Assembly (NCBI GenBank): GCA_002687025.1
Contig: NYZG01000311.1
Coordinates: 1-14,822 of the forward strand
Length of the DNA stretch: 14,822 bases
Source: Candidatus Poribacteria bacterium
GTDB taxonomy: Bacteria > Poribacteria > WGA-4E > GCA-2687025
Direction of reading: 5' to 3'
Part shown: positions 1 to 7,542 of the stretch, piece by piece
Numbering within the stretch: position 1 is the stretch's first letter
Layout: the number at the start of each line of letters is the position of its first letter
Translations under genes and position numbers: made by a program
The notes under the pieces: generated by a model
Databases searched by the model: none
Told to the model about the DNA's origin: nothing
What the model saw: only the letters and a program-made list of their open reading frames with translations

Positions 1-141
1 GACGCTGCCACATCCCATCCGCGTCTACCAACTACCTATGAGCACACCCCCCAACCACCGCGACCGGTGACCACGCCTCGCTTTTCCCGTAGAATCGGCG
101 CGAACACGGACCTCAAAACAGGCATTGATCTGGAGAAGAAC

Positions 142-930
142 GTGAAAAAGGGCATCTGCATAGGCACGCTACCCGGCGGAATAAGCGACGAAGGGTTCGC
201 CCTCGCGGTGGAGGCGGGCTTCGTAGGCGTAGAGCTCGGCACCCTAAACGACGACGAGACGCGTCAGAAGGCCGCCGTGCTGGCGAAGAAGCACGGCGTC
301 GAAATCCCCAGCATCATGAACTCCGCGCACTGGGGTAAGCCGCTATCGGACCCGGACCCGGCGGTGCGGCAGGAGTCCGTGGACGGGATGATGGCGTCGT
401 TCGCGAGCGCGGAAGCCACCGACGCCGGCACCGTGCTGCTCGTCCCGGCGGTGGTGAACGACACGGTGAACTACGAAGAGGCGTGGATTCGGTCGCAGTT
501 CGAGATACTCGGCATGCTGGACGTCGCCGAGGAGAAGAAGATCGACATCGGCCTCGAAAACGTGTGGAACAAGTTCCTGCTGAGCCCGACGGAGTTCGCG
601 CAGTACGTGGACCAGTTCAACTCGGAGTACGTGACGGCGTATTTCGATGTCGGGAACATCGCGCTGTACGGCTTCCCGCATCAGTGGATTCGCACGCTCG
701 GGGCGCGGATTAGCAAGGTGCACGTGAAGGGGTTCGACACGTCCACGCGGCAGTTCACGCCGACGCTTCTCGGCGGCAACCTCGACTGGGGCGCGTCGAT
801 GGAAGCGCTCAGCGACATAGGCTACGACGGGTGGGTCACCGCCGAGATGCCACAAAACCGCGACAATCCCCGCGACGGCTGCTTCGCGCTCAGCGCGGAG
901 ATGGACAGGATCTTCGCCGGAGACGTGTAG
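142..930 (+). CDS. Sugar phosphate isomerase/epimerase-type TIM-barrel protein
   Basis: The protein belongs to the xylose isomerase-like TIM-barrel superfamily (AP_endonuc_2 fold), which includes hydroxypyruvate isomerases, tagatose/psicose 3-epimerases and inositol catabolic enzymes. From the GTG at 142 it has 262 residues, normal for the family. The expected metal-binding residues are visible: Glu139 in GLENVWN, Asp169 in YFDVGN, His194 in KVHVKGFD and Glu235 in WVTAEM. The frame is open back to the window edge and another GTG lies at 67, but I prefer 142: GGAG at 132-135 is 6 nt upstream and the protein then begins (M)KKGICIGTLPGG, right at barrel strand 1. Residues encoded before that do not look like protein core. 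No signal peptide is seen, so it is probably cytoplasmic. The exact substrate cannot be read from the sequence, and no sugar kinase or transporter lies next to it. Confidence 0.88.
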   Translation: MKKGICIGTLPGGISDEGFALAVEAGFVGVELGTLNDDETRQKAAVLAKKHGVEIPSIMNSAHWGKPLSDPDPAVRQESVDGMMASFASAEATDAGTVLLVPAVVNDTVNYEEAWIRSQFEILGMLDVAEEKKIDIGLENVWNKFLLSPTEFAQYVDQFNSEYVTAYFDVGNIALYGFPHQWIRTLGARISKVHVKGFDTSTRQFTPTLLGGNLDWGASMEALSDIGYDGWVTAEMPQNRDNPRDGCFALSAEMDRIFAGDV

Positions 931-1397
931 GGAGAGAGCGCTGGGCGCCATCTGGCGCATCGCCGACGACATCGCCCGTTGTCCTGCGGGGCGACTGCGT
1001 CGGGAGTTCCTGCGGACCGCGGGACGCCGCCGTCTCTCCGCAACAGGACCGGCGCTGGACCTCGTCCCGCAGTCCGGGAGCCCTGGCCGGCGTAGGGCCT
1101 CTGCGTGGTGGGACATGTCGACTGGCCGCCGCCGGCTTGACGACCACCACCCACTACATATTGTGTCCGAGGAAGGTCACGAACCCGCGACGGATGTGAC
1201 CTGATTATCTGCCGATGCGCGGGCCCGGACGCAACATGTAGTGGTCGGTCTGGCGTGGGTATACTAATAATGTACGAGAACGAGTCTTACCGGGAACCGG
1301 CCGCGCGATGCCTGCTAGGGTAGGGCGCAAGAGACCATTTGAGCGGAACACTATCTGCTAGCTGCGCGGATGGAGTACGCCCGGCCGAGGAGGGAAC
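931..1397. other. Non-coding gap with inverted repeat
   Basis: This 467-base gap has no ORF that looks like protein. It is more AT-rich around 1140-1300 than the flanking genes. It contains a nested inverted repeat at 1151-1244 (listed separately) and a TATACT sequence at 1260-1265 that could be a -10 box for the downstream phosphoesterase, although no good -35 box stands 16-18 nt before it. Confidence 0.6.
1151..1244. repeat. Nested inverted repeat, possible MITE-like element
   Basis: The left arm at 1151-1168 (CCACTACATATTGTGTCC) and the right arm at 1227-1244 (GGACGCAACATGTAGTGG) match as an inverted repeat at 16 of 18 positions. Inside them AGGTCAC (1174-1180) and GTGACCT (1196-1202) form a second perfect 7-bp inverted repeat with a 15-nt loop. 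The whole is about 94 bp. It could be a tiny non-autonomous transposable element, a structured transcript end after the TIM-barrel gene, or a regulator binding site. I see no obvious target-site duplication. Confidence 0.6.
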
Positions 1398-2201
1398 ATG
1401 AGCCCCATGCGCATCGCGCTCATGTCGGACATTCACGGCAACGCCATCGCGCTCGATGCCGTGATGAGGGACCTGCGACAGATTGGCATGCCGGACGCGC
1501 ACTGGATAGTGGGCGACCTGGTGGCGATCGGTCCAGACCCCGTTGGCGTGCTCTCGCGTATCGCGGATCTGCCAGGCGCGCGGGCCGTCCGAGGTAATGC
1601 GGATAGATACACCACCTCCTCCGACAGGCCTTTGCCGACTCTTGAAGAGTGTGAGGCGGATTCGTCGCTACTGCCTGTGCTCGTGTCGGTCGCCCACAAC
1701 TACGCATGGACACAGGGGGCAGTGACTGCTGGGGGTTGGCTCGAGTGGCTGAGTGAGCTGCCGCTTGAGCTCCGCCTGACACTGCCGAACGGACAGTCGC
1801 TGCTCGCGGTACACGCGTCTCCCGGGGTTGATGATGGCCCAGGCATCCACCCGGCTCTGCGCCCTGTGGACCTGCTGCGCGTTGTGTCCGGCGCGCGCGC
1901 CGACATCATGTGCGTTGGGCACACTCACTGGCCGATGGATGACGTCATAGATGGCATCCGCGTGGTCAACCTTGGCAGCGTCAGCAATCAGTATCCTCCA
2001 GACCGTCGTGCAAGCTATCTGGTGATTGATGCGACTCGCTCCGGTGTTGCTTTCGACCATCGCCGTGTCGCATACGATCACGACGCTGTAATTGCCGAGG
2101 CCCACCGCGTGCGACATCCGGCCATCGACTACATCACGTATTTGCAGCGCGGCCACAACAAGCCTCCGTGGCGGCGGCTAGACTCACCTCCCTGGATATG
2201 A
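1398..2201 (+). CDS. Calcineurin-like metallophosphoesterase (YfcE/MJ0936-like)
   Basis: This 267-residue protein is a metallophosphoesterase that would hydrolyse phosphodiester or phosphomonoester bonds with two metal ions. The motifs are in order: SDIHGN (residues 10-15, with Asp11 and His13), GDLVAIGPDP (39-48, Asp40), GNAD (67-70, the position of the usual GNHD), AVHASP (His139) and GHTHWPM (174-180, His175 and His177). Length and layout fit the Metallophos_2/YfcE-like group. The start at 1398 has AGGAGG at 1388-1393, 4 nt upstream. The ATG at 1407 would leave a 13-nt gap and is less likely. The C-terminal tail after about residue 215 (basic, ending WRRLDSPPWI) extends past the core fold. 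No signal peptide is seen. The substrate is unknown. Confidence 0.9.
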   Translation: MSPMRIALMSDIHGNAIALDAVMRDLRQIGMPDAHWIVGDLVAIGPDPVGVLSRIADLPGARAVRGNADRYTTSSDRPLPTLEECEADSSLLPVLVSVAHNYAWTQGAVTAGGWLEWLSELPLELRLTLPNGQSLLAVHASPGVDDGPGIHPALRPVDLLRVVSGARADIMCVGHTHWPMDDVIDGIRVVNLGSVSNQYPPDRRASYLVIDATRSGVAFDHRRVAYDHDAVIAEAHRVRHPAIDYITYLQRGHNKPPWRRLDSPPWI

Positions 2202-2379
2202 GTTGTGGGCTGCGTCCCGGGATCAGTCGGTGATACTCATGACAGCATCTCCCATGTCCCGTGCTGCTCTGCCGTGAAGGTGCAGCTGTAGAGCGGAATG
2301 GGACACATAATGACCACTATCGGGAATCCCATCAGGCAGACCTCTACGAGAACACCTGTCATCTGATTCGGAGGAGCCA

Positions 2380-3504
2380 ATGGCTGTCGGACTGCCGAGC
2401 GTTGGTCGATGGAAGTCGTGGGTGACGCATAGCCGCACCGCCCGCCGAAGGGCAGTCGACCACGCGGCTGGGACGCTCCTGTCCCACTCGGAGGCGGTGC
2501 CGACATCGGTCCACGTCATCCGCTATACGACTGAGGATATCTGGGAAGAGGACGATGTCGGGATCGATGGTGCCGCAAAGATGCTCACTGATCCTGGCGT
2601 GTTCTGGGTCGACGTTCACGGCCTTCGTGACATTGATGTCATAGGGCGCCTTGGGGAGACGGTCGGCGCCCACAGGCTGACACTGGAAGATGTCGTCAAC
2701 GTGCCGCAGCGGCCGAAAGTTGAGGACCACGGCAATCACCTGTTTCTCACGCTCAGGGCGATGCGCCTCGCGCAAGGGGGCCGATTAGGATCTGGACAGG
2801 TCAGCCTGTTCATGGGAAGGAACTACGTCGTCACTTTCCGTGAGGGCGGTGTGGACGGCCTCGACCCGGTGCGAGAGAGACTACGGCAGGCGACAGGACG
2901 CATAAGGGGGTCAGGATCGGACTACCTGATGTACGCTCTTGTCGAAGCCGTCGTAGACGGATACTTCCCTGTTCTGGAGCACTATGGCGAGCAGTTGGAG
3001 GAGATGGAGGCAGCAATAGTAGCCCCGCCACGCAAAGGTGGGCGCGACACGATCCTGCATCTCCACGCCCTCAGGCGAGATCTGCTGGGCATGCGTCGCC
3101 GATTTGCGCCGCTACGGGATGCCGTGGCTACGATGCTCCGTGGCGAAACCTCACTGCTCAAGGAAGACACTGTCCCTTACATCAGTGACATGCATGACCA
3201 CATTACTCGTGCCTCGGACCTCGCCGACAGCTACGGCGAGCTGAGCGGTGATTTGATGGATTTCTACCTGTCGATATCCAGCTACCGCATGAACGAGGTG
3301 ATGAAGGTACTGACCATCATCGCCACGATCTTCATCCCCCTCAGCTTCGTCGCGGCAATCTTCGGCATGAATTTCGACACCGACGCATCGCCCTGGAACA
3401 TGCCGGAGCTAAGCTGGTATTGGGGATACCCCGCCGCCTTGTTGGTGATGACGCTGATAGCCGTCGGGTTGCTCGCGCTTTTCCGCAGGAAGGGGTGGCT
3501 CTAG
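2380..3504 (+). CDS. corA: Magnesium/cobalt transport protein CorA
   Basis: The gene encodes a 374-residue CorA-family divalent cation channel of the inner membrane, which forms pentamers and carries mainly Mg2+ inward. The long soluble N-terminal domain (about 45-300) contains the typical TLEDVVN (101-107) and LFLTLRAMRL (121-130) segments, followed by two transmembrane helices near 311-329 and 348-367. The signature GMN ion-selectivity triplet is at 329-331, and the short outer loop carries MPELSWYWGY (341-350), as in other members. The basic C-terminus RRKGWL is on the cytoplasmic side. Residues 1-40 are a low-similarity basic extension. The start has GGAGG at 2370-2374, 5 nt upstream. The 178-base gap before it shows no recognisable M-box or other Mg2+ riboswitch. 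The call is firm at family level; transport of Zn2+ or Co2+ instead is possible. Confidence 0.96.
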   Translation: MAVGLPSVGRWKSWVTHSRTARRRAVDHAAGTLLSHSEAVPTSVHVIRYTTEDIWEEDDVGIDGAAKMLTDPGVFWVDVHGLRDIDVIGRLGETVGAHRLTLEDVVNVPQRPKVEDHGNHLFLTLRAMRLAQGGRLGSGQVSLFMGRNYVVTFREGGVDGLDPVRERLRQATGRIRGSGSDYLMYALVEAVVDGYFPVLEHYGEQLEEMEAAIVAPPRKGGRDTILHLHALRRDLLGMRRRFAPLRDAVATMLRGETSLLKEDTVPYISDMHDHITRASDLADSYGELSGDLMDFYLSISSYRMNEVMKVLTIIATIFIPLSFVAAIFGMNFDTDASPWNMPELSWYWGYPAALLVMTLIAVGLLALFRRKGWL

Positions 3505-3924
3505 CCCCACGTGGAGTTCCTTCTGGACGCCGTACCGCGTCCCCTTTGAGTCGGTTCGGCCCTGGGTACCTTAACCGACATTGGCCGCGTGCCCTAGTGT
3601 ATCAGTAAGGTAGCGAGCCGTTGCACAGCCGGTCGACCTGAAGACCAAGGGCATACACGATGGCTGAGGCAGGCCAGCAGATGAACCATACAAGAAGCAT
3701 CCAGTCGTCATCGACGAGCGGGAGGCGTTCAACGCCCACGAAATCGACCGCGACTAACTTCCGGTAGACGGTCTTATGTGGCCCTCTCAGCCGAAGCCTG
3801 CCTGAAGCCCGTAGAGTCCAGAACGCGAGCGCGTGTGGACACTGGGACGTGTCCTAGCTCTAGCGCGCGGCCGTACGGCCGCGCAGTGTACTCCGACCGA
3901 TCTAAGCAGCCAGTCGGGATTCGG
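3505..3924. other. Non-coding gap between convergent corA and LamG genes
   Basis: This 420-base gap holds no full gene. A short open stretch at 3668-3733 (+) has protein-like composition, ending in VVIDEREAFNAHEIDRD and a TAA. It has no start codon, and an in-frame TGA at 3665 interrupts the same frame upstream (VDLKTKGIHDG at 3632-3664). It may be the tail of a decayed gene. A short hairpin (GGACAC at 3837-3842 with GTGTCC at 3849-3854) and a 20-bp palindrome (3865-3884) follow. Confidence 0.5.
3865..3884. repeat. Perfect 20-bp palindrome, possible bidirectional terminator
   Basis: The sequence GCGCGGCCGTACGGCCGCGC is its own reverse complement. It lies 40 bp beyond the stop of the LamG gene (read leftwards) and between that gene and the convergent corA. 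It has no loop when fully paired and no T-run on either side, so it is not a classical intrinsic terminator. It could still form a cruciform or bind a dimeric protein. Confidence 0.55.
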
Positions 3925-4686
3925 CTATCTCTTCTTGAGATTCGCCCACACGCGTGCAAGCCTACCTGATGCTTCTACCGGCAGTTGGTCCAGCACACCT
4001 CCGTCGATGATCTGCCCTATCGTGGCCTGATCCAAGACCCCCGCGTAGATAGCCAACTCATCAAGAAGCCCTGCATACGCTTCCGCCATGCCGTTGTGAC
4101 GTGAACCGATATACACAGTCCCGGTGTATTCCTTGGCGGCGGCCGCCGGTAGCTGAGATGCCTCCTCGCCATCAAGGTAGATCTTGAATTCGCTGCCATC
4201 GGAGGTAAGCGCGATGTGGCGCCATTCCATGTCCACCGGCATGCCGGTGGTCCACCCGGGATTGCCACCGAAGTAGTAGGCGAAATTGCCTCGTATGATA
4301 TGCCCGCTGTCCATCGCCAGTTCGTGTTGGTCTCCCGTACGGGAGATGATGCGGGGCAGCGTGCCTGTGCCACCCGCTTCATCGGCGATCTTCACCCACA
4401 TCACGAAAGATATTTCCGTGTCGATCTTCAGACTGTCGCTCTCGGGGATCGCGATGCGTTCCGCCGATCCGAATCTCATAGCGTTGCCGTGGCGTGCGCT
4501 TAGGCTATCCACCCGCTGGGCGCCACCATTGTCGAATGCGCCATCGTTGCCGTGACCTGACTCGTCGGTCACCGTGTCGCCTGCCCCCTCAAAGGGAAAA
4601 TACAGCACCAGTTCCTGACATGTGACCGAGGTCGAGATACCCAACGTCGCGAACGTCGCCAGAAGCCGAATAACTGTGGATTTCAT
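3925..4686 (-). CDS. Secreted LamG/concanavalin A-like domain protein
   Basis: The 253-residue protein has an N-terminal Sec signal (basic MKSTVIR, hydrophobic core to about residue 22) and one LamG/pentraxin-type beta-sandwich across about 26-225. Visible family hallmarks are DESGHGNDG (41-49), FVMWVK (94-99), EWRHIAL (154-160), KIYLDGE (168-174) and GLLDELAIY (206-214). Such domains usually bind carbohydrate or protein at the cell surface; here no catalytic domain accompanies it. Cys23 sits at the end of the signal, but the preceding SVT is a poor lipobox, so lipidation is doubtful. The C-terminal segment after 230 is a short basic tail ending in LARVWANLKKR. The start is supported by AGGAG at 4695-4699, 8 nt upstream. 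It appears to be transcribed alone. Single-domain LamG proteins like this are common in Poribacteria-type genomes (recalled, not checked). Confidence 0.85.
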   Translation of the reverse strand: MKSTVIRLLATFATLGISTSVTCQELVLYFPFEGAGDTVTDESGHGNDGAFDNGGAQRVDSLSARHGNAMRFGSAERIAIPESDSLKIDTEISFVMWVKIADEAGGTGTLPRIISRTGDQHELAMDSGHIIRGNFAYYFGGNPGWTTGMPVDMEWRHIALTSDGSEFKIYLDGEEASQLPAAAAKEYTGTVYIGSRHNGMAEAYAGLLDELAIYAGVLDQATIGQIIDGGVLDQLPVEASGRLARVWANLKKR

Positions 4687-5815
4687 CCTGCACTCTCCTC
4701 ACCTGCGCACGGGAATCCGCCAAGCGGCAACAGCCGAAATCACCATCTGAGGTCCACCGCTGGTCGCGCTCGAGAGGCTTTCGGCGCTATTCCAGCTCCT
4801 GTTCGCCCGGTCGGCGGAAGCATATCACGACATGCCTTCGCGGAGTGTGCGTCGAGCCGCTGCGCCTTCGTACCTACGATTGGGACGACCCATTCTCGCA
4901 TGCGGTAACCGGCGACTCACATCAGGTATGGGCGGTAGGCTGGGCGACGCCGCAGCGTGTGGTATCGCCGTGCGGTGATTCCGAGGATCCTACCGGCGCA
5001 TCAAGGAGGGACGCTATGCCGCGCGCATGCTCGATTGTGGGCGCGGCCGCGATCTCCACATCGCCTCTATCCCACCAGTTGGTGATTAGGGAGCCTCAGG
5101 GAGCCTGCCTACCGACAATCGGTATTGGGTCATGCTCGCCATGGCAGCAATCCTGTGGTCGTTTGCACGTATGTGGCGAGCAGGACGAGTGCGGCGCCCG
5201 CCGATGCGGCGCCGTGCCGCAACGTACAGTATGCCGTCAGGCGAGGCGAATGTGCGTCTGACCCATCTTCGACATCTGACTCCGGCCGCGCACATACGAT
5301 CCAGAATGCCTGTGCTTGGGCGTCACAGCAGCGAATGCCGCTACCTGGCGAGCGCTCTTCCTCTATGCCCCGTGGCGATGCTGCGTCAGGTCTCGCAGCT
5401 TCCGGTTCTGGGCAGGCGGTGGTAGTCACGGAAGAGCGGCGCGAAGCTGACAGAACCGCGCGATGCGGGTGACATCCTCGCGGCCGGTCCTATTCCTGGC
5501 CGGTCTGCTTTCCGCGGAGCTGTGGATGCGTTGCGGATTCACGACGCTGCCACGCCTGGTAGGCGGGTGGCCAGGGGCTCGCGGTAGACGCCGTGACGGT
5601 CGGCCCTTCGATTGAGTCTGACGAGCCCTTGGTGTGGTTCTCGAAGGAACGAACGCTCAGCTTCGCGCCTTGGAGCTGAGCGGCGTCGTGACTGCCTTCG
5701 CCTTCGGCGCCGTGCCCCGGTGGCGTGTGCGGGGATGCGACGCTACACGTTAGGGGCGCGAGCGCGAGACCAGCGCGCCGACATGACACGGGTCAACCTA
5801 GAGACGCGGGATCCT
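4687..5815. other. Long stretch without a convincing gene
   Basis: Several overlapping open frames exist here on both strands, but none has recognisable motifs, and their compositions look like out-of-frame readings of GC-rich DNA. The best candidate is an 82-codon ORF at 5016-5261 (+): AGGAGG at 5004-5009 stands 6 nt before its ATG, but the product is cysteine-rich and irregular, and I do not count it as a gene. Short direct repeats are visible (GGAGCCT twice around 5090-5105, GGCCGGTC twice around 5482-5503). The region may be a graveyard of decayed genes or hold untranslated RNA. Confidence 0.5.
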
Positions 5816-6276
5816 ATGGGCAGCGACTTTTTCGAGTTCTTCACCGTGGTGTTTTCCGTGAGCACGGCGCCTTCGCGATCGTCGGGATCGGCGCCCTTGT
5901 CCGCAGCTTCCTGAGCCGCCAACAACGGGCGAAGGAGGAACAGACCGCAGCACTGGCCAGCGGCGACGAGATTCGCGCGCTGCGCGACGAAATGGCCAAG
6001 ACACAGGAGATGGTCGCCGACCTACTGCTCCAGCAGAACGAATCGCGCGAAGTATCCGCCCAGCCGCGTTCCTCCCAGGACAGCGAAGACCGGCGACAAG
6101 TGAGGATGGCGCGAGCAAGACGCCAAGACCTTCCCACTGCGTGGGCCCGCGACGCGTGTGCAACTGCTGGCGTTGGGGCGATCAGAACAGGTGGTACGCC
6201 TTCTCATCCCACGCGCTCGTCAGCTCGCGATCGTCGGCGCGCCGCAGAAGGTCGTAGTAGCTGTACGGGTACTTGA
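5816..6276 (+). pseudogene. Small membrane/coiled-coil protein, frameshifted
   Basis: Two frames together read like one small protein. The first, from ATG 5816, begins MGSDFFEFFTVVF. After the T-run at 5852-5855 the -1 frame continues with GAFAIVGIGALVRSFLSRQQ, a hydrophobic helix with a basic end, and then an acidic/polar helix (EEQTAALASGDEIRALRDEM, then AKTQEMVADLLLQQNE) suited to a coiled coil. In the original frame translation would stop soon after 5900. A single T lost from the run would explain this: true mutation, sequencing error or a programmed -1 slip are all possible. The -1 frame stays open to 6276, but residues after about 6100 do not look natural and overlap the end of the opposite gene, so the real C-terminus is probably nearer 6100. 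No strong ribosome binding site precedes 5816. The family is not recognised; the layout resembles small envelope proteins of the PspB kind. Confidence 0.5.
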
Positions 6277-7069
6277 ACGCGTGCCCGATGTCCACGGCGC
6301 GATCGCCTCGTTTCTCCCAATACGCCGCGTCAGTTGGGCGCAGGTCGCTCGGCTCGTGATCGGGACGGCGTACCGATTCCGGCTCCGGCCCGCGTCGCGT
6401 GACGCTCACGTACTTGCGGAAGGCCGTGCGGCAACTCTCGGCCCATCCGACATCACCCATCGCCGCAAGCTCGACAAGCGCCTGGCCAAACGTCAGCATG
6501 TGCCCGGCGTACCCCTGTCCGAATCCGACGAACCGATCAATCGCCGCGCTCGCCTCGCGCAGGATGAACTCAGATGCCGCCGCGGTGTCGGCGAACGGCG
6601 GCGGATCGACATCCGCGTCTGGTTCTGCGTCGCGCCAGGGCTTGAAGGACCGGATCATCGCGCACACACCGTCGATGCGCTGCGGCGTGGCGGCGCTGGG
6701 TATCATGCGGAACGCCTTGATCGCCAACATCGCGAAGATCGCGTTATGGCCGACCTGCCGAAGCGCGTCCGCGCCTTCGACAAGCGTGATGCCGATGTCG
6801 TCGATCCGCTCCGGTTCAGGCGTCGCGTCTGGGAACGGCGCGCAAAGAGGCGAGGAGGCCCAGTTGAGTTCGACAAGCTCCGCGATTCGCGAGGAGGCGC
6901 GGTTGTCCAGGGCGTTGTCCACACACAGAAGATGCGCTGCCACTATGCCGGCGCCCCGATGCCCGTCGGCGAAATAGTCCAACTCATGCGATCTTGCCAT
7001 CGCATTCAATCCGAGCAACAGCAGTCGTTCATCTGGCATGCCATGGTCCCCCAACGGGTTGTACCGCAC
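6182..7069 (-). CDS. Hypothetical protein, histidine-rich helical
   Basis: This protein of 295 residues belongs to no family I can name. It starts at a GTG (MRYNPLGDHG). An ATG at 7039 (MPDERLLLLG) is an alternative start and has a GGGGGA 7 nt upstream, whereas the GTG has no visible ribosome binding site. The sequence is soluble and mostly helical in character, with no signal peptide or membrane segment. Histidines fall in conserved-looking contexts: SHELDYFADGHRGAG (27-41), RQVGHNAIFAM (104-114), GYAGHML (186-192) and GHAFKYPYSYYDLLRR (262-277), which could be metal or cofactor ligands. Residues 225-255 are rich in Arg, Pro and Asp and look like a flexible loop. The frame has strong coding composition over its whole length and it appears monocistronic. 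Its 3' end overlaps the tail of the frameshifted frame on the other strand. Confidence 0.75.
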   Translation of the reverse strand: MRYNPLGDHGMPDERLLLLGLNAMARSHELDYFADGHRGAGIVAAHLLCVDNALDNRASSRIAELVELNWASSPLCAPFPDATPEPERIDDIGITLVEGADALRQVGHNAIFAMLAIKAFRMIPSAATPQRIDGVCAMIRSFKPWRDAEPDADVDPPPFADTAAASEFILREASAAIDRFVGFGQGYAGHMLTFGQALVELAAMGDVGWAESCRTAFRKYVSVTRRGPEPESVRRPDHEPSDLRPTDAAYWEKRGDRAVDIGHAFKYPYSYYDLLRRADDRELTSAWDEKAYHLF

Positions 7070-7542
7070 GCAGGTCGGACGGCGAGCCGCGGAAACTGCC
7101 TACGACGATGATCTTCAGGCTGGCGCGCCGCGTCGACAAGGGCTGGCGCCGGATCAAAGGTCGGTAGCTATCCACCGGTGTACGGGAGGAGTCGGGCTCG
7201 GGGACGGAGCCACGTGGAACTGGGAGCCGGAGCCGCCGACAGATGCGAGACGCGTGAGGGCGTCAGGAACTGGGTGGAAACCACGTGGTCGTGTGACCCG
7301 TATACCGCGCATTCGGGTTCGAGTCGCTTCAGCGCTTGCCTCCAGTGATGGATCGGCATCGCCCACTCAGTGGTCATGGAGTCCGCCGGGCCCCTTTGGA
7401 CTGTCCATACATCGGACTGTCCATACATCACAGCCGACGGCTGTGCGTGAACCGGCCTGCGTAACTGCTTCTGTCGTGGAGGCCGGCGCCGTGGGCGGAA
7501 TCGACCACCACGGCCGTGCCCGAATACAGACGAGAGGACGCA
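7070..7542. other. Non-coding gap upstream of tag
   Basis: This 473-base stretch holds no convincing ORF. It carries a 16-bp perfect tandem duplication at 7398-7429 (listed separately), a 7-bp-stem hairpin immediately after it (CACAGCC at 7429-7435 with GGCTGTG at 7439-7445), and a 10-bp palindrome CACGGCCGTG at 7509-7518, 24 nt before the tag start. All lie in the likely promoter region between divergent genes and could be regulatory. Confidence 0.5.
7398..7429. repeat. 16-bp perfect tandem duplication
   Basis: The unit GGACTGTCCATACATC occurs twice with no gap, at 7398-7413 and 7414-7429. Each unit contains GGACTGTCC, a 9-bp near-perfect palindrome (GGAC-T-GTCC), which would suit a dimeric DNA-binding protein. 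It lies 113 bp upstream of the tag start. Confidence 0.85.

Noticed and set aside
343..1116. 257-codon open frame on the minus strand across the TIM-barrel gene
   Set aside because: The product is Arg/His-rich with no motif, and it is the shadow of a well-supported gene on the other strand.
2202..2379. Mg2+ riboswitch (M-box) before corA
   Set aside because: None of the conserved M-box segments could be seen; only weak complementary pieces (TGTCCC/GGGACA) are present.
5016..5261. 82-codon ORF with an ideal AGGAGG upstream
   Set aside because: The product is cysteine-rich and irregular, codon use is unlike the neighbours, and other frames look equally good. The ribosome binding site could be chance.
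6158..7111. 317-codon plus-strand frame opposite the histidine-rich protein
   Set aside because: The translation is Arg-rich and motif-less, whereas the minus frame has natural composition and repeated motifs.
7300..7335. tRNA-like GGGTTCGAGTC segment
   Set aside because: No acceptor, D-arm or anticodon arm can be placed around it.
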